Source of the DNA: Forficula auricularia
Lineage: Eukaryota > Arthropoda > Insecta > Dermaptera > Forficulidae
Length of the DNA stretch: 64,000 bases
Assembly: GCA_024734495.1 (NCBI GenBank)
Contig: JALMQS010000061.1
Coordinates: 9,974,598-10,038,597, forward strand
Reading direction: 5' to 3'
The notes beneath the pieces were generated by a model. It was not told the DNA's origin and ran no database searches. It was given only the letters and a program-made list of their open reading frames with translations. A program made the position numbers and the translations under genes. Within the stretch, counting starts at the first letter, position 1, and the number at the start of each line of letters is the position of its first letter. Positions 1 to 11,304 of the stretch are shown one piece after another.

Positions 1-99
1 TTCGGGCCCCTACATAAACCATAAAATATATTTAATACATATATATAAATAGTTCGAATCAATTGCCTCTTGAGTCTAGATCAAAGTCCGCCCCTGCAT
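1..99. mobile_element. hAT-type transposon end, running off the left edge
   Basis: The reverse strand from about position 98 begins CAGGGGCGGACTTTG, the style of terminal inverted repeat seen in hAT elements, and a GGGGCCCG stretch lies at the window edge. The other end is outside the window, so family and size stay open. Confidence 0.35.
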
Positions 100-391
100 A
101 TTCTTGTCAGAAGGGTAAGATTTGGGGACATTTTTGAGCCTCTCTAGAAGCCGTGTACTTTGTAATTTTCCTGTTACCTACTAATATTTACTAATGTAAA
201 GCATCTGAAATAAATCTAAAATTGGATACAAAACACAATAAATAGAAAGTAAAAAAATTAAAATTTATTAAAATTATCAAAGACAATAACATATGAATCA
301 TAAATACGATTTATATGCATGAGAGTATATCAATGAAAACTAATTAAATCAAAGCTAGCAATAATACCAATAAATAAAAATAACACATTTT
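100..391. other. AT-rich stretch, nothing recognised
   Basis: No coding signal, repeat end or RNA motif seen. Confidence 0.5.
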
Positions 392-402
392 AAGTAAATT
401 TT

Positions 403-594
403 TGGGGGGTCTGATTATGCCAGGTGGTAGCGCGTCATTCTGCTAACCAAGTGGACCCGGGTTCGAATCCGACTCGAGGCATCCGGCTAAAATCTGACTC
501 CGGGGGTAGAGACAAATTTGAAAAAATAAATATATAGTATCGTAAAGTGGCTTATGGCTAGAAAGGCCGAAAAGCCAAAAAAAAAAAAAAAAAA
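403..594 (+). mobile_element. tRNA-derived SINE, family A, copy 1
   Basis: The 5' part resembles a tRNA gene with RNA polymerase III boxes: an A-box-like GGTGGTAGCGCGT and a B box GGTTCGAATCC. A short unique body ends in GCTAGAAAGGCCGAAAAGCC, followed by a poly(A) tail. The element is flanked by an 11-bp target-site duplication AAGTAAATTTT (392-402 and 595-605), typical of LINE-driven retroposition. A second copy lies at 36841-37037. It inserted just 3' of the end of a hAT transposase relic. Confidence 0.85.
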
Positions 595-604
595 AAGTAA
601 ATTT

Positions 605-997
605 TCATACATCGTCCAGGTACTTAAAAATATTGCCGTCTACAAAATCTTTAATGACAGTGTCAAATGAAATCGCTTCCAATGTATCAGATTCTATTGA
701 CAAAATTGCCAAATCATTTAATATCTTTTCATTGTTGATCTTAAATAATGTTTTATTCTTTATTCTTTTGAGACATGAAAAAGATCTTTCGGAAGACGCA
801 TTAGTAATTGCCATGGTCTTAAAAATTTTTAAAGTTATATCTACGAAATAAAGTTTCCCGTCTAAATACAAATTCATAAATGCCTTAAAGTCGAAATTAG
901 GTATCTGTCGAAAATTTGCTGCCGTAGGCTTCAGCCTACTTAGCCTAATATGAAATGCGCCACTGTAGATCGAATAAAAGAATAAGAAAATCATCAA
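605..997 (-). pseudogene. hAT transposase, C-terminal dimerisation domain fragment
   Basis: The 130-residue frame carries NASSERSFSCLKRIKNKT about two thirds along, followed by LNDLAILSIES. This is the C-terminal dimerisation region of hAT transposases (ZMYM/DUF4371-like group), normally the last 80 to 100 residues of a protein of 600 or more. The DDE core and zinc finger are missing, so this is a 3' fragment; upstream on the minus strand no continuing frame is seen. The SINE at 403-594 lies directly downstream. It is uncertain whether it belongs to the same element as the hAT end at 1-99. Confidence 0.75.
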
Positions 998-1520
998 ATC
1001 AAATTAAGAATTTTGATAATCAAGAATATAGAAGTATATATGGTAAATAATAACAATTTACACAATAGAAAGTCTTACCCTGTACTATGGATGCTCCGAT
1101 ATTTGAATTCATTTTGACTAGTACATATATATATTATATCTATTATATATATATCTATTATATATATATATTATATCTTCGTATGTGTGTGTGTTTGCTT
1201 CAGACGTTGATGGAAAGACTCAGCGCCGCCTGGTTAGAGATAGGGTATGCATTCAAATAGAACTCTTTGTTGTGCAAGTTGCATCATCAGGAGCTCAAAA
1301 TTAAAATCTTGTCTTTAATTAACAAAATTTAAAAAATGTAAATAATTTCAATCTTTTCATTTAGATTCTATTACATGGATTTACTGGCTTCGTTTCGCAA
1401 TAAGTAACTAAGCCCAGAAACAAAAAATTTGTAATAAACATGTCACATTTGTAACCCAAGTTAAGCTATGTTGCTGAAGCTTTGGATAAATTGAAAATAT
1501 TTTACATTATAACTTAAAAT
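998..1520. repeat. AT-rich spacer with (TA/TATC)n microsatellite
   Basis: Between about 1122 and 1180 the sequence alternates ATATAT blocks with TATC/TATT, then a short (GT)n run. No gene-like signal in the remainder. Confidence 0.6.
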
Positions 1521-1799
1521 AATAGTTTAAGAAAAACTAGAAAATATGCCTTTTTCAGTAATGAACTAAAAAGTATAAAATAATGTAATAAACTTTTTTT
1601 ATGTCCAATTAACTAAGTCAAGAAGCGTGGGGTTCTTCTTTGTGAAGCATGTATACTTTTAATTGCTTAATTTGGTTTATTATTTAATTAATGTCGACAA
1701 AGTGCTTAGTGATATTGGACATAAAAAAGTTTATTACATTATTTTTTACTTTTTAGTTCATTACTGACAAAAGCGTGTTTTTTATTTTTTTAAACTATA
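1521..1799. mobile_element. Inverted-repeat MITE
   Basis: Arms of about 85 bp (1521-1608 and 1715-1799) are near-perfect inverted copies; both contain the block around TTGGACATAAAAAAGTTTA. The loop of about 106 bp has no coding capacity. Target duplication was not resolved, so superfamily is unknown. Confidence 0.7.
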
Positions 1800-1909
1800 A
1801 TTTATTTTTTTAATTTTTAAACTTAAAATGGGTACAATTCTTCGCATACATCGCTAAACTAAAACTAAATTTGGCAATAGTATAGAATATTTTTCCCAAT
1901 TTCACCCCC

Positions 1910-1990
1910 ATTTTGTTAATTTTTCTATTTTTACCCTTCTGGGGGCCCACAGATGGTGTATACAAATTTTGTTTGAGTTTGAACCAAAGA
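1910..1990 (+). repeat. Dispersed repeat B, single diverged unit
   Basis: Contains CTTCTGGGGGCCCACAGAT followed by GTATACAAATTTTG, matching the unit repeated at 14084-14310, 25640-25915 (reverse) and 54395-55060. Confidence 0.6.
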
Positions 1991-1999
1991 TAGGTATAA

Positions 2000-2672
2000 T
2001 TTCCAAAATACCACTTTTCTAGACAGACACACATTCACACTAAAAATAAATTAAGAAAAAGAAATAAGTTTAAAAGAGAGCCAAATGGCATATTATATAT
2101 TATTGGATATGCTTAATTTAATGTCAAAAGGGGTGTTTTGTTTGAACCCATGTACTGTCAAAGAAAACTTTACGGATAGAAAGTTTGGTACTTGAGTTCA
2201 ATCCCCGAGGTGAGCAGGCCCTTTTGACATGAAATTAACCACCTCCATTAATATCTTTGATATTCCGCATGGCTATTAAATTAGTTTCTTATTATTTTAT
2301 AATTAGTCTGGTTTCTCGGAAGCCTACAGTGATAATTGAATTTTGGTAAAATATTGTATTCTTTTTTAATTCAAAACAGTCACTTGTTTATTAAAGTATG
2401 ATTGAAAATGATTTTTTTACACATTTCAATCATTTCTAAATTTGAATCATCAAAAAAACAACAAAATTTTTTAAAGAAATTCGCCCGCCGAGCACATCCT
2501 TTAAGAGGAGCGGATTGTATCACTGATCAGGTAGATATATTTTGAAACTTAAACAAATTAATACAAAAGTGTTTCCCCCAGCAAAGGACGGATTTTGGAA
2601 GAAAAATTGAAAATTATTACTGAATTGAATATTCTAGTACTTCAGTGTGTATACAGGCGTACAGAGTAATTC
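2000..2672. other. AT-rich spacer, nothing firm
   Basis: A B-box-like GAGTTCAATCCCC near 2195 is the only tRNA-like trace; no A box or TSD supports a SINE. Confidence 0.4.
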
Positions 2673-2676
2673 TTAA

Positions 2677-4363
2677 CCCTAGGATGCATAACATGGGTAT
2701 TTTATACCCACGTTGTAATAAAATTCTGTTTTTTACTGATAAGATGTGTAAGAAATGTAATCAAATGTCATGTATTTATTCCTCTATTGGTTAGTTATGA
2801 ATGAAATAGAAGTGTTAACGTGTACCGTAAATTTATTGTTATTTAAATATTTACATATTATTATTTTTAGCATTATTTACATGACATGGGTATTTTGTAC
2901 CCGAACTAATTTGTGACATTCAAATTCACCTTCTCTAGTTTAAAATTTGGTGCATTCATTTAATTTTGGTTGGTATACTAATTATTAGTGATTTTCCACT
3001 TTCATTCTTGAATTTGTGTCCTTTACTACGTTAGTTAGTTGTAATCTGCCGAAGCTGTTTTGTGTTTTGTGGTTGTGTTTTCAATCGTAGAAAATATTTG
3101 TAATTCGGTAGGTTTCTATTCTATATTATATTTATTTTAGCTTTACATGCAGCTTCTTTTGTAGAAATGGCATCGACAAGTGGTAGGAAAAGGAAATCTG
3201 TCAAATATACCGATCCTGATTTTGAAGAAACTGTGCTGCAATGGCTCGACTAAACTTCGTATGTTGGATCAGAATCAAGTGAAGATTCTGATTATGGAGA
3301 TGTTGAAGATGCAGCTCTCGATGAAGATATAGACCCAAATTATAATTCATTGCCAGGAAATGCAATTGATAGTGATAGTAGTAGCAGTGAGAGTGTGAAT
3401 AATATGGATATGGAGACAATCGATGGTTTTTTGACTTCCCCAAGTGGAAAGAAATGGTCAAGACATCCTAAAAGGAGCGCAAGTAAATTTAGATCATATG
3501 ATATAAATACGTTTTACACCCGGACCTACTAAAAAAGGAGAAATATTTACTCATGTGGATGCTTGGAAAAAATTTATAACTCCAAATATTGTAGAAGAAA
3601 TCGTCATTTGTACTAATCGAGAAGCTAGGCGTGTATGCTCCGAGAAAAATAAAATATGGCAACCTATTGAGAAAGACGAGATAAATGCATTCTTTGGTAT
3701 TTTACTTATGGCTGGTGTTGATAAAAGTTGGGATGTACCTATACGAGAACTATTCTTAGACACATTATCAAATCCTATATATTCTGCTTGTATGTCTACG
3801 AACAGATTTGAAGATATAAGAAGATTTTTGAGGTTCGATGATAAAAGGACGCGATCTGAGAGATTGAAAACATAAATTAGCCCCCTATCTCTTATATTTG
3901 GAATTTATTTATAACTCAGTGCAAAACTGTTATGGTGCCGAAAGAAAATGTTACTATTGATGAACAGTTGCTTGCGTTTCGAGGAAAAAAATAAGCATCT
4001 CCAAAAGCCTGTTTTGGAGAATATTAAAAAATTTATAAACAGAGAAAATATTCAAGATCAACCTGCTAATATAAAATTAAATATAAAAGCACGCTGCTAT
4101 ATGTGTCCAACAAAAAAAGATAGAAAACGTGACAGATAATGTATTTCTTGTAATAAACCAATATGTAAGGAACACACTGTATATAAATGTAATAATATGT
4201 ATTAACTTTGTAAATTAATTAGTTTATGTTATGTTAATAACAATATGTTAAAATGGTCAAATAAATATGGTTTATAAATAATATTTATAGTGTTTTCTCA
4301 TAATGGGTATATTTCACCCATGTCATGTAAATATGTATACCGTGAAGCTCATGCAACCAAGGG
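2677..4363 (+). mobile_element. Defective piggyBac element with intact ends
   Basis: The element is flanked by TTAA on both sides (2673-2676 and 4364-4367), the invariant piggyBac target. Terminal inverted repeats read CCCTAGGATGCAT on the left and CCCTTGGTTGCAT on the reverse strand of the right end, 11 of 13 matching. Internal to both ends lie near-palindromes of the form ATGGGTATTTTATACCCA (about 2694, 2884 and 4301), probably transposase-binding subterminal repeats. It encodes a broken transposase. Confidence 0.88.
3167..4205 (+). pseudogene. piggyBac transposase pseudogene
   Basis: The start ATG at 3167 opens a typical piggyBac N-terminus: basic patch GRKRKS, then an acidic serine-rich stretch. 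TAA at 3251-3253 interrupts it. A frame change near 3520 leads into the DDE_Tnp_1_7-type domain (HVDAWKKFITPNIVEEIV, then MSTNRFEDIRRFLRFDD). The first catalytic aspartate is visible in VTIDEQLLAFRGK (about 3959-3961). Directly after it the reading jumps to the C-terminus, so roughly the central and later catalytic region, including the other two aspartates, is deleted. A C-terminal cysteine-rich module remains (CYMC, stop at 4137, then CISCNKPICKEH). It cannot be active; the intact ends could be mobilised by a relative. Confidence 0.85.
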
Positions 4364-4493
4364 TTAAGAAAAAACAAACAAATAAAATACTTTTTAAAAA
4401 AGATTGAAGATGAAAGCCAAGAATTCGAAACTAGAACAAATAAAATAGCGTGTACATGTATATAGGTAAATGTTTAATTGGATTAAAAAGAGC

Positions 4494-5380
4494 CAAGGTT
4501 GCCAGATTTGAAATTTGATCTCGCGGAACAAAGTAAAAAAAAACTAAGTAATTTCATAGTTAAATAGGAAGCTTAAAGAATACTAAAGCAATTCAGTTAA
4601 GTTTTATTTACACAGTTATTCAAAAACAAAATTGTTCAATATTTGTACTTAATTCAAAATGACTACACCTTCATTTTTTAAAAAGGTTTGAAATTTCGAA
4701 CAATTCATATCGAATTCTGTTTATTTATTAACTCGGCTTCTAAATTTTCTAGCATCAATCTCTGTTTCTGTCTTCACGCCAAGCACTTGTCATTAAGCTA
4801 AAAATCCTTTCACATGTTGCATTTGCATGAGGAATGAAGAATATATATTCGATAATTTTTAAGAATTGTGGAGAAGAATTTTGTTTAAACTCATCTTTCA
4901 TCGAAAGGTAATTAATTGATTAATTGCCTTTCAGAATCCGATTATTCGTTATTTCTGCTATAAATTTTCTTACAGAAATGTATCCTTCGAACAACAAATA
5001 TTGATCTATTGTAATGTTAAATGCGTTAGTAATTTCTACGATATCTTGAAATTTTGGTATGTTAAGAAAAGGATAAATTAGAAAGAATTTTATATTTGTG
5101 ATCATTGAAATTAAACCGTTTCTGTATATATTTTATAGCCGTATTATATACATTATTTGCTTTCTTTTTTCTTTCAAATAAGAAATAAATACATTTTGTA
5201 ACAGTTTCCACCACTTTTTATAACATAATTTTGATATTGTAATTTTTGTATTTTTTTTTCGTACGAAATAATAATTTTAAAATCAAAGTATGTTATTATC
5301 TGCGGGACATTTGCATGTTTATGCGGGACGAGGGACATTTCACTCTGTCCCGCGCATTGCGGGACGTCTAGTAACCCCTG
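4494..5380 (-). mobile_element. Decayed hAT element
   Basis: The right end (minus-strand start) reads CAGGGGTTACTAGACGTCCC, followed inward by several copies of TGCGGGAC/GTCCCGC, subterminal motifs common in hAT elements. The left end CAAGGTTGCCAGA aligns to it at 10 of 13 positions. Flanking 8-mers AAAAGAGC (4486-4493) and ACAAGATC (5381-5388) match at 6 of 8, consistent with an old hAT target duplication. Confidence 0.6.
4690..5105 (-). pseudogene. hAT transposase C-terminal relic
   Basis: Minus-strand translation around 4730-4860 gives FIPHANATCERIFSLMTSAW followed by EDRNR, the hAT dimerisation signature (usually NASAERIFSMMNNIWTDERNR). Two stops and a frameshift follow before LENLEAELINKQNS. 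The frame at 4920-5105 with ITNAFNI may be upstream transposase sequence but is too degraded to place. It lies inside the hAT ends described for 4494-5380. Confidence 0.6.
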
Positions 5381-5536
5381 ACAAGATCCCACTTTAATGG
5401 ATTTCCTTTTAAATAAGAGAGAAGTAATATTCCTTTGCAATTATTTATTTAAAAGAATTCTAATAAAAATATTTCTCTTTTATATGTATCTTTCTAGAGC
5501 AATTACTTTTCTATTTAATATATATATACCTATATT

Positions 5537-5655
5537 TTATTGTGACGAAAACTTGTCTGGACTTGTCTTTTAATCCTTGTATGTCAAGAGTTGACAATAG
5601 ATATAGGATTCTTCTATCCGTGGCCTTTTCACAAAATGCATTTATAATTAAATCT
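5537..5655 (+). repeat. Dispersed repeat shared with 50590-50720
   Basis: Both loci share ACTTGTCTTTTA, then TTGACAATAGATA-like sequence and TATCCGTGRCC. In the second locus it lies inside a hAT MITE, so this is probably a fragment of that MITE family. Confidence 0.5.
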
Positions 5656-5819
5656 TTGATAACATTTGAATTAATAAGACGATATTTTTGAAAATTAGTT
5701 AAAAATCATTCTTAGAGAAATCTTATAAAACGAGTAATCATCATCGAATAGAGTCCTAAGATTGGTTTGACGCAACCACCCGCCTCCACTCAACTCTTTT
5801 CGAAATAAAGGATTGGATA

Positions 5820-6000
5820 TAGGTAAATTCGTTTTGTTCTAATCGTATGCAAGTCACTTAAACAAATGAATGCCAATTGAGTCCATATCTACCTTTTATA
5901 TATTCTTTAAATACTCCAGGTAGGTAACAAAAGATCGATTGGCTTACTTTTATTAAGTGACCAGTGTACCTACTATTATATAACAAAACGAATTTACCTA
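5820..6000. mobile_element. Short MITE, mariner-like
   Basis: Perfect 19-bp terminal inverted repeats TAGGTAAATTCGTTTTGTT at both ends; the inside continues as an imperfect hairpin. Ends begin with TA, consistent with a TA-target Tc1/mariner-type MITE of 181 bp. Confidence 0.65.
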
Positions 6001-6118
6001 CATCATTTCGGGTTTTTCAACCCATGAGAATAACTTATATAATATTTCCGATGAAAAATACTGATTATGATAACCTTTAAATTATAGTCTCTGGCAAATA
6101 AATTATATGCTTATATAT

Positions 6119-6764
6119 TAGGTCGCTCCTTATTTTGGATATTTTCGAATATTTACGCTGACACGGGCTCATATGGTTAGAAATAAATTAAAAAAATATC
6201 CCCTAAGTTTCAACTCTCTATCTCAATTTTAACCTAGTGCTACACTAGTGATTAAGTTTCCCATCTAAATAGCATGGGGTTTTTGGCATTGAACGATCAA
6301 TTTTTATTCCGGCCAAAGTAATGGTTCAAAAAATTTGAAACTCTGTATACTTTATCCTTATAATAGTAGCTACCCCTCGGAATTTTTACAGGTTTTTAGT
6401 TAATATAATTTTGTAGTCTATAACTTACTAAAACTAAGATATAGCAGTATTTTATCTAGATGTATCTCCAAAATTGTAATAGCTAAAAATATGTAAAAAT
6501 TCTGAAGGATAGCTACTATTATAAGAATAAAGTCTACCGAGAGTTTCATATTTTTTGAACCATTACTTTTGCCCGGAATAAAAAATTGATCGTTCAATGC
6601 CAAAAACCTTATGTTATTGATGGGAAACTTAATCGCTGTGTAGCACTGGCCAAAATTGAGATTGAGACTTGAAACTTGGGGGATAGTTTTTTCTATTTAT
6701 TTCGAACCATATGAGCCTTTGTAAGCGTAAAAATTGAAACAATACCCAAAATAGGACCACCCTA
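6119..6764. mobile_element. hAT-type MITE with about 300-bp inverted arms
   Basis: Ends TAGGTCGCTCC and TAGGGTGGTCC (reverse strand) start two arms that are inverted copies over nearly the whole element. Flanking 8-mers TTATATAT (6111-6118) and TTATATAG (6765-6772) match at 7 of 8, the hAT duplication length; YARNG ends fit hAT. A second copy enters at 63709 and leaves the window. Confidence 0.75.
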
Positions 6765-6783
6765 TTATATAGTATACATATAT

Positions 6784-7328
6784 TTGGTAAATTTATATAG
6801 AATAAATTGTACAAATTACAATTTGCATTATTACCCCACACGTATATCTAACAGAACAAATATAATTTTGCCCAGGATTAAAACTGAATTATACTCGAGA
6901 CATGCTCAAATTGTTGGCCTGAGAATGGCAATAAATTATAGATATAATTATGATCAATTTAGAAATGTTGGACATATAAAGAGTTTTTTAATTAATTCTG
7001 GCTTTCTAAGAATGTGATTTTGTATGACGTTTTTATTTTATTTTATTTTGATTTGCTTTATTTTATGTTGTTTTACTTTTTAATTTGTCTTTGTTCTTTC
7101 ATGTCTATAATTTAAAGTAATTTATTAAATTTATGTTTTTGAATTTTTCTGTTAATTTTTCTTAAAATTTAACCCTCGACTCAAGATTAATCTTACAGAG
7201 GGTTAAATTTGAATTTTTGATTCTAATTTTAATTGATAAATATTGTTAAGGTTCAATATGTATTAATATATATGTAAACTGTGTATGTAAACTGAGCCAA
7301 ATAAATAAATAAAAAATAAAAAATAAAA
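6784..7328 (+). mobile_element. 3' end of a non-LTR retrotransposon
   Basis: A frame ending at 7017 (tail FLINSGFLRM) is followed by a T-rich 3'UTR, a hairpin built on CCCTC and GAGGG near 7173-7204, and a tail TAAACTGAGCCAAATAAATA grading into (AAAAAT)n. This resembles the 3' architecture at 29045-29345 and 49200-49352. The coding part is too short for clade assignment. Confidence 0.55.
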
Positions 7329-8115
7329 AATAAAATAACCTTATTTGGCTATGTGATTATTTTCATCAAGCAGAGAACAACCACATTGATTTCTTTCATT
7401 GTTGTTAAATTGTTCAAGATAAGTATGGGACATTCTTATCACAGATAGAAGTCGACAAATATTAAATTTACATCCAGTTTATAAGTTTTTTTTTAATTAC
7501 GATCTTAGAGCTTTTTTTAATGATTGTCTTCGGGAACACACATCTTGAGAGCTAATGGGTATTCTTGTTTCAAAAACCAACCAATTTTAGAATTCCCTAA
7601 ATATTTTATGTAGATATTTTTTTACATTTGTTTTTGAAAAATTCATAAAGGAAAAAACATTGATAAAAATTGTACGACAAATACACAAACAAGTATCCTT
7701 CATCAATGTTTTACCTTCATGAATGTAGCATTGCGTTTGTAACATTTTGGCTGAATTTCTTGAACCTTCCTCTATATTTATGTCTATAGGAAGAGTTGAA
7801 TTTATAGGGTTTTCTGGAGAATACATTTAAAGGCTAAATTTTTAGAATTATTTTATTTTATTATATCATCATTTCTTCATATTAATAACTTTGAACATAT
7901 AATTGTATGTTTTCTACTTCTAGAACTAAACAAAAGAAAATTTGTTACTTAATTTCATATGTCTAAATTTAAAATCTATTATATTTTGGGTTTTTTTACA
8001 TTACTTAAGCTATATTTGAAATTATTTTCTATTATTTAGAGTTTAAACTGTTCAGACAAATTTAAGTGTTTTTTTTAATGTTTATTTGATTAAGTTTATA
8101 ATTTATTCAAAATTT
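7329..8115. other. AT-rich spacer with one family-S end motif
   Basis: About 7370-7382 reads CATCAAGCAGAGAACAACC, a reverse-strand match to the terminal motif of repeat family S (see 47270-48125). Otherwise nothing recognised. Confidence 0.4.
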
Positions 8116-8133
8116 CTAAAAATGTCTTAACTA

Positions 8134-8959
8134 ATAGTAATAATAATAATAATAATAACAATGTTTATTCAATGAAACATACATAATAAATCAAAGAAAA
8201 AATACAAACATATTATACTCATCGTCGACTCGACCGTATGAGTGCGTGAGTATAATAATTATATAAGCATGCATATAATAGATACAATAATAATAATACA
8301 ATAACTATTACAGTTTGTTCCATTAGATAATTAATAATTGAATTCAAGAATCAGCCGATATCTATATTTCCATGATCGGACACTCTGCCATTGAAGCCCC
8401 CAATAAGAATGAACTCTAAATTCTGATATTCAATCATAAAATCGTACATTATTTGAAAATCTGCCTCCCAGTTATTGCAATTTAAATAAACCGGCAGGAT
8501 GTAATGACTTTTCTTATAAGACTTCAATTCAATCAAATCAGTATTTAACATTTTAACAAATGTTGCCTGATTACTAAGTTTAGTCCCTTTGTGAAGTCCA
8601 TATATTGCTCCCCCACTTGCTCTTCCATACACTCCTCTTCTAACTGCTGGAATAAATATCAGTTCGTAATCCGAAATTTTTTTTTGAAAAATAAGAGATT
8701 CCCTCTCTTCCATCATATAACATTCGAAAAGTAAAAACACTTCATACTGCCTTAAAAATACAAAAAATTCCATATTATTTAATTTCCCTTTCAAACCCGC
8801 AATATTATATGCAACTATATTTAAGCGAATTCCTCGATCTTCATCTTTATTTTCGGAAACACTAATCCTTCGATCCGGCCGACGCCCGGGAGCCACTTCT
8901 AGCTCGAAAAACATTATTCAAGCCCGTTCGTGTCACCGCCACACCCAGATCACCCCCAA
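8134..8959 (-). mobile_element. Internally deleted LINE: 5' endonuclease part fused to 3'UTR
   Basis: A perfect 18-bp target duplication CTAAAAATGTCTTAACTA flanks the element (8116-8133 and 8960-8977). On the minus strand it starts GTTGGGGGTGATCTGGG, encodes an endonuclease fragment, then skips the reverse transcriptase and runs into a 3'UTR ending in a TTA/ATT-repeat tail (8134-8160). Complete TSD plus both termini mean it inserted in this shortened form, as a non-autonomous LINE derivative. Confidence 0.85.
8351..8914 (-). pseudogene. APE-type endonuclease domain of a non-LTR retrotransposon
   Basis: The 187-residue frame has LNIVAYNIAGLKGKL near residue 31, the start of an exonuclease-endonuclease-phosphatase fold, and FILIGGFNGR near the end, where functional enzymes have GDFN; the aspartate is replaced by glycine. 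The domain normally nicks target DNA to prime reverse transcription. It stops before the last catalytic region (SDH). Start is the first ATG of a frame beginning 45 bp inside the 5' end of the element. Clade not determined. Confidence 0.8.
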
Positions 8960-8977
8960 CTAAAAATGTCTTAACTA

Positions 8978-9537
8978 TTTTAACTATCAAATTTGAATAA
9001 GCAGAAGACTACAAGCTTTGTAAGAAGAATATAGTCATAATTGGTGGAAAAATAAATAAATTTTAAAAATTAACCACTATTGAAAAATGTTCAAAAATAA
9101 TTAAATACTTACATTAATTTAAAATAATTCCTACTATATATTGTAATCTAATTTTTTTAACTGTCCCTCGTCACTTTCATGAGTCAAAAACACTCAATTT
9201 TATCGGTAAAACGGTCTAGAAGAAAAATTGGTAAAAATCTCATACCCTCAACAAATAAACATTTTCAAAAAAAAACATTTTTTTTGACTCAGTGAATTTG
9301 AAACATAAGCCTCAGTAAAAATCTTAACTTCTGATTTATTCTCGAGTATAAAAATTTCCATTACTGTACATTGCAACCTTCGTTCCAATTTATTATAAAT
9401 AAGGTTAAGACAATAATAGAGCTATTTAGCCTCTCACACTCAAGGACTAATTAAAACAATTACGAATCAGTTTCATAAATGATAAATAAATATTTTCTAT
9501 ATAGCTAAAATTTAACTTTATGATATAGGTAATAAAT
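8978..9537. other. AT-rich spacer, nothing recognised
   Basis: No coding frame, repeat end or structured motif noticed. Confidence 0.5.
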
Positions 9538-9545
9538 ATATAAAT

Positions 9546-10020
9546 AAGTGTTTCCCAACGTGGGCCCTCGCCACACAGGGGGGCAATTTGATTGTTAACG
9601 GGGGAAACTCAAAGGTGGGCTCGTGCAGATAAATATAATAATCTACAAAATTAGTTACCCCTATTTGAAAAAATAAATTTTAATAAAATTTGACAGTAAA
9701 GGTAGCTTCAGCAATATATAAAACACACTTAATTGTATGTAGAATCATACAAAATTTTAATTGAAAAGTTTTTGTTTTGCCGAGAGTAGCAAAGTTGTTG
9801 ATTCACAAAGAGAAACAAAGAGGTTGTCTCTGCTTGATGCATCAAGCAGAAGACAACCTCTTTGTTTCTCTTTGCGATACAAAATTTTGTTTTTGTAATT
9901 ATATTTATATAAATAATAATTCATTTTTAGAATATACAAATTTTGTATATAGTTTACATAGGGGACATGAGAATTTTAGAAAGTCTTATTAGGTGAGACA
10001 AAAAAGGTTGGGAAATACTG
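9546..10020. mobile_element. hAT MITE
   Basis: Ends read (C/A)AGTGTTTCCCAACGTGGG on the left and CAGTATTTCCCAACC on the reverse strand at the right, a familiar hAT terminus. Flanking 8-mers ATATAAAT (9538-9545) and ATCTAAAT (10021-10028) match at 7 of 8. It carries a nested palindrome at 9805-9874. Confidence 0.75.
9776..9874. repeat. Family-S end with 70-bp palindrome
   Basis: TTTTGCCGAGAGTAGCA precedes a nearly perfect palindrome (9805-9874) centred on GATGCATC; the arms read CAAAGAGAAACAAAGAGG and outward to CTGCTTGATG, with a single-base indel. The same end motif recurs at 34240-34305, 35550-35625 and 48047-48125. Confidence 0.7.
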
Positions 10021-10028
10021 ATCTAAAT

Positions 10029-11300
10029 GTTAAATAAAATTATTATAAAAATCATTTAAAGTATTTCTTAAATATTTATTACATTTTTAAATTTATCGGT
10101 AAAATAACAAGAGATTGTAAATGTCTAATATCAATGGGATACTTATCATGTATGATACATCCGCAGTGTGCCTGAAATAATCCATTTTCACACTCAATCA
10201 CCATATCATTTATAGAGAGCCAATATATTGATAATTATTATTTATTTATAGGATAGCCATGGGATCATAAATATACGACCATCTGTCTGATTGGTTGTTA
10301 GAACACTTATTACAGCAATTCGAACCTTGAATAAATAAATATATCTATATATCTCTAATTATCCTGTTGATTTCAGATAAATCTATTTCAATTCAATTAA
10401 ATCATTAACTAAAAGAACGACTTGATTTTCATTTCTATAGTTGATTATTTAGTAATTTAAGAAAATATGAGGTGGGGCATTTCACTACTGATAAATTTGT
10501 CCCTTAGAAAGCTGATTTTTGTAGTGATAGTTTTCTAAGGCATTCATTATAGCCTAAATTTGCAAAATTTTGTCCAGATGGAATAAAAGATTAAAATTTT
10601 TAAACCTCCCATAATTTTTGGTCTGCTTCCAGCTGAATGCTAATCCGTTCTTAATTTCAATATAAACTAACTGATGATGCCGTTTTTCGGCAAAACAACT
10701 CTATACGTACATTGTCCACCTAAAACACGGCTGAAACGTTAATTTCAATTATTGTTTTATCATTTTGAATACTCCTAAAAAAGTTCCCCAAGGTCTCCTA
10801 ATTGTTACCAAGAATATTATAAAATAATAAATGAACAACAATCCAGAAACCTGGATTTAAGAAAAATTTCTACTGTGAATTATTAAAATAACTAAATGGA
10901 AATTTTGGTTTTGATAGCCTCATTTATTTTTGAGCTATAACATACAGAAAATTTGGTAAAACACAAAATAACTCACTAACAGAAAATTTAACAAAAAAAA
11001 TAAATCTCTTTAAAATATACATTTTTCGATGTTCACCTATAAGGCTTTATTATAGGCCAAAACACCTCTCAATTTTTTTTGCCGTCTTAGAGATATTTTA
11101 CAAAGGGAAGCAAGAAAAAATATTTTTTCATGTCTGATTATGTCTTATCTCTTGTTATTCCATAACGACAATCCACCACGGCTCACTCATCGGCAATTAC
11201 AACGGCAAAATTAGTTAAATTACGATTCGAAATTCTCCCACAAGCAACTTACAGTCCATTTTAGCTCCGACCGACTTATTTTTCTTGTTTCTGAACATGA
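10029..11300. other. AT-rich spacer, nothing firm
   Basis: No convincing frame or repeat end. Around 11160-11290 composition is more balanced but gives no protein match I can recognise. Confidence 0.4.
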
Positions 11301-11304
11301 ACAA

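Noticed and set aside
403..594. tRNA gene
   Set aside because: A and B boxes are present but no cloverleaf; poly(A) and TSD identify a SINE.
2166..2230. tRNA-like B box GAGTTCAATCC
   Set aside because: No A box, tail or TSD.
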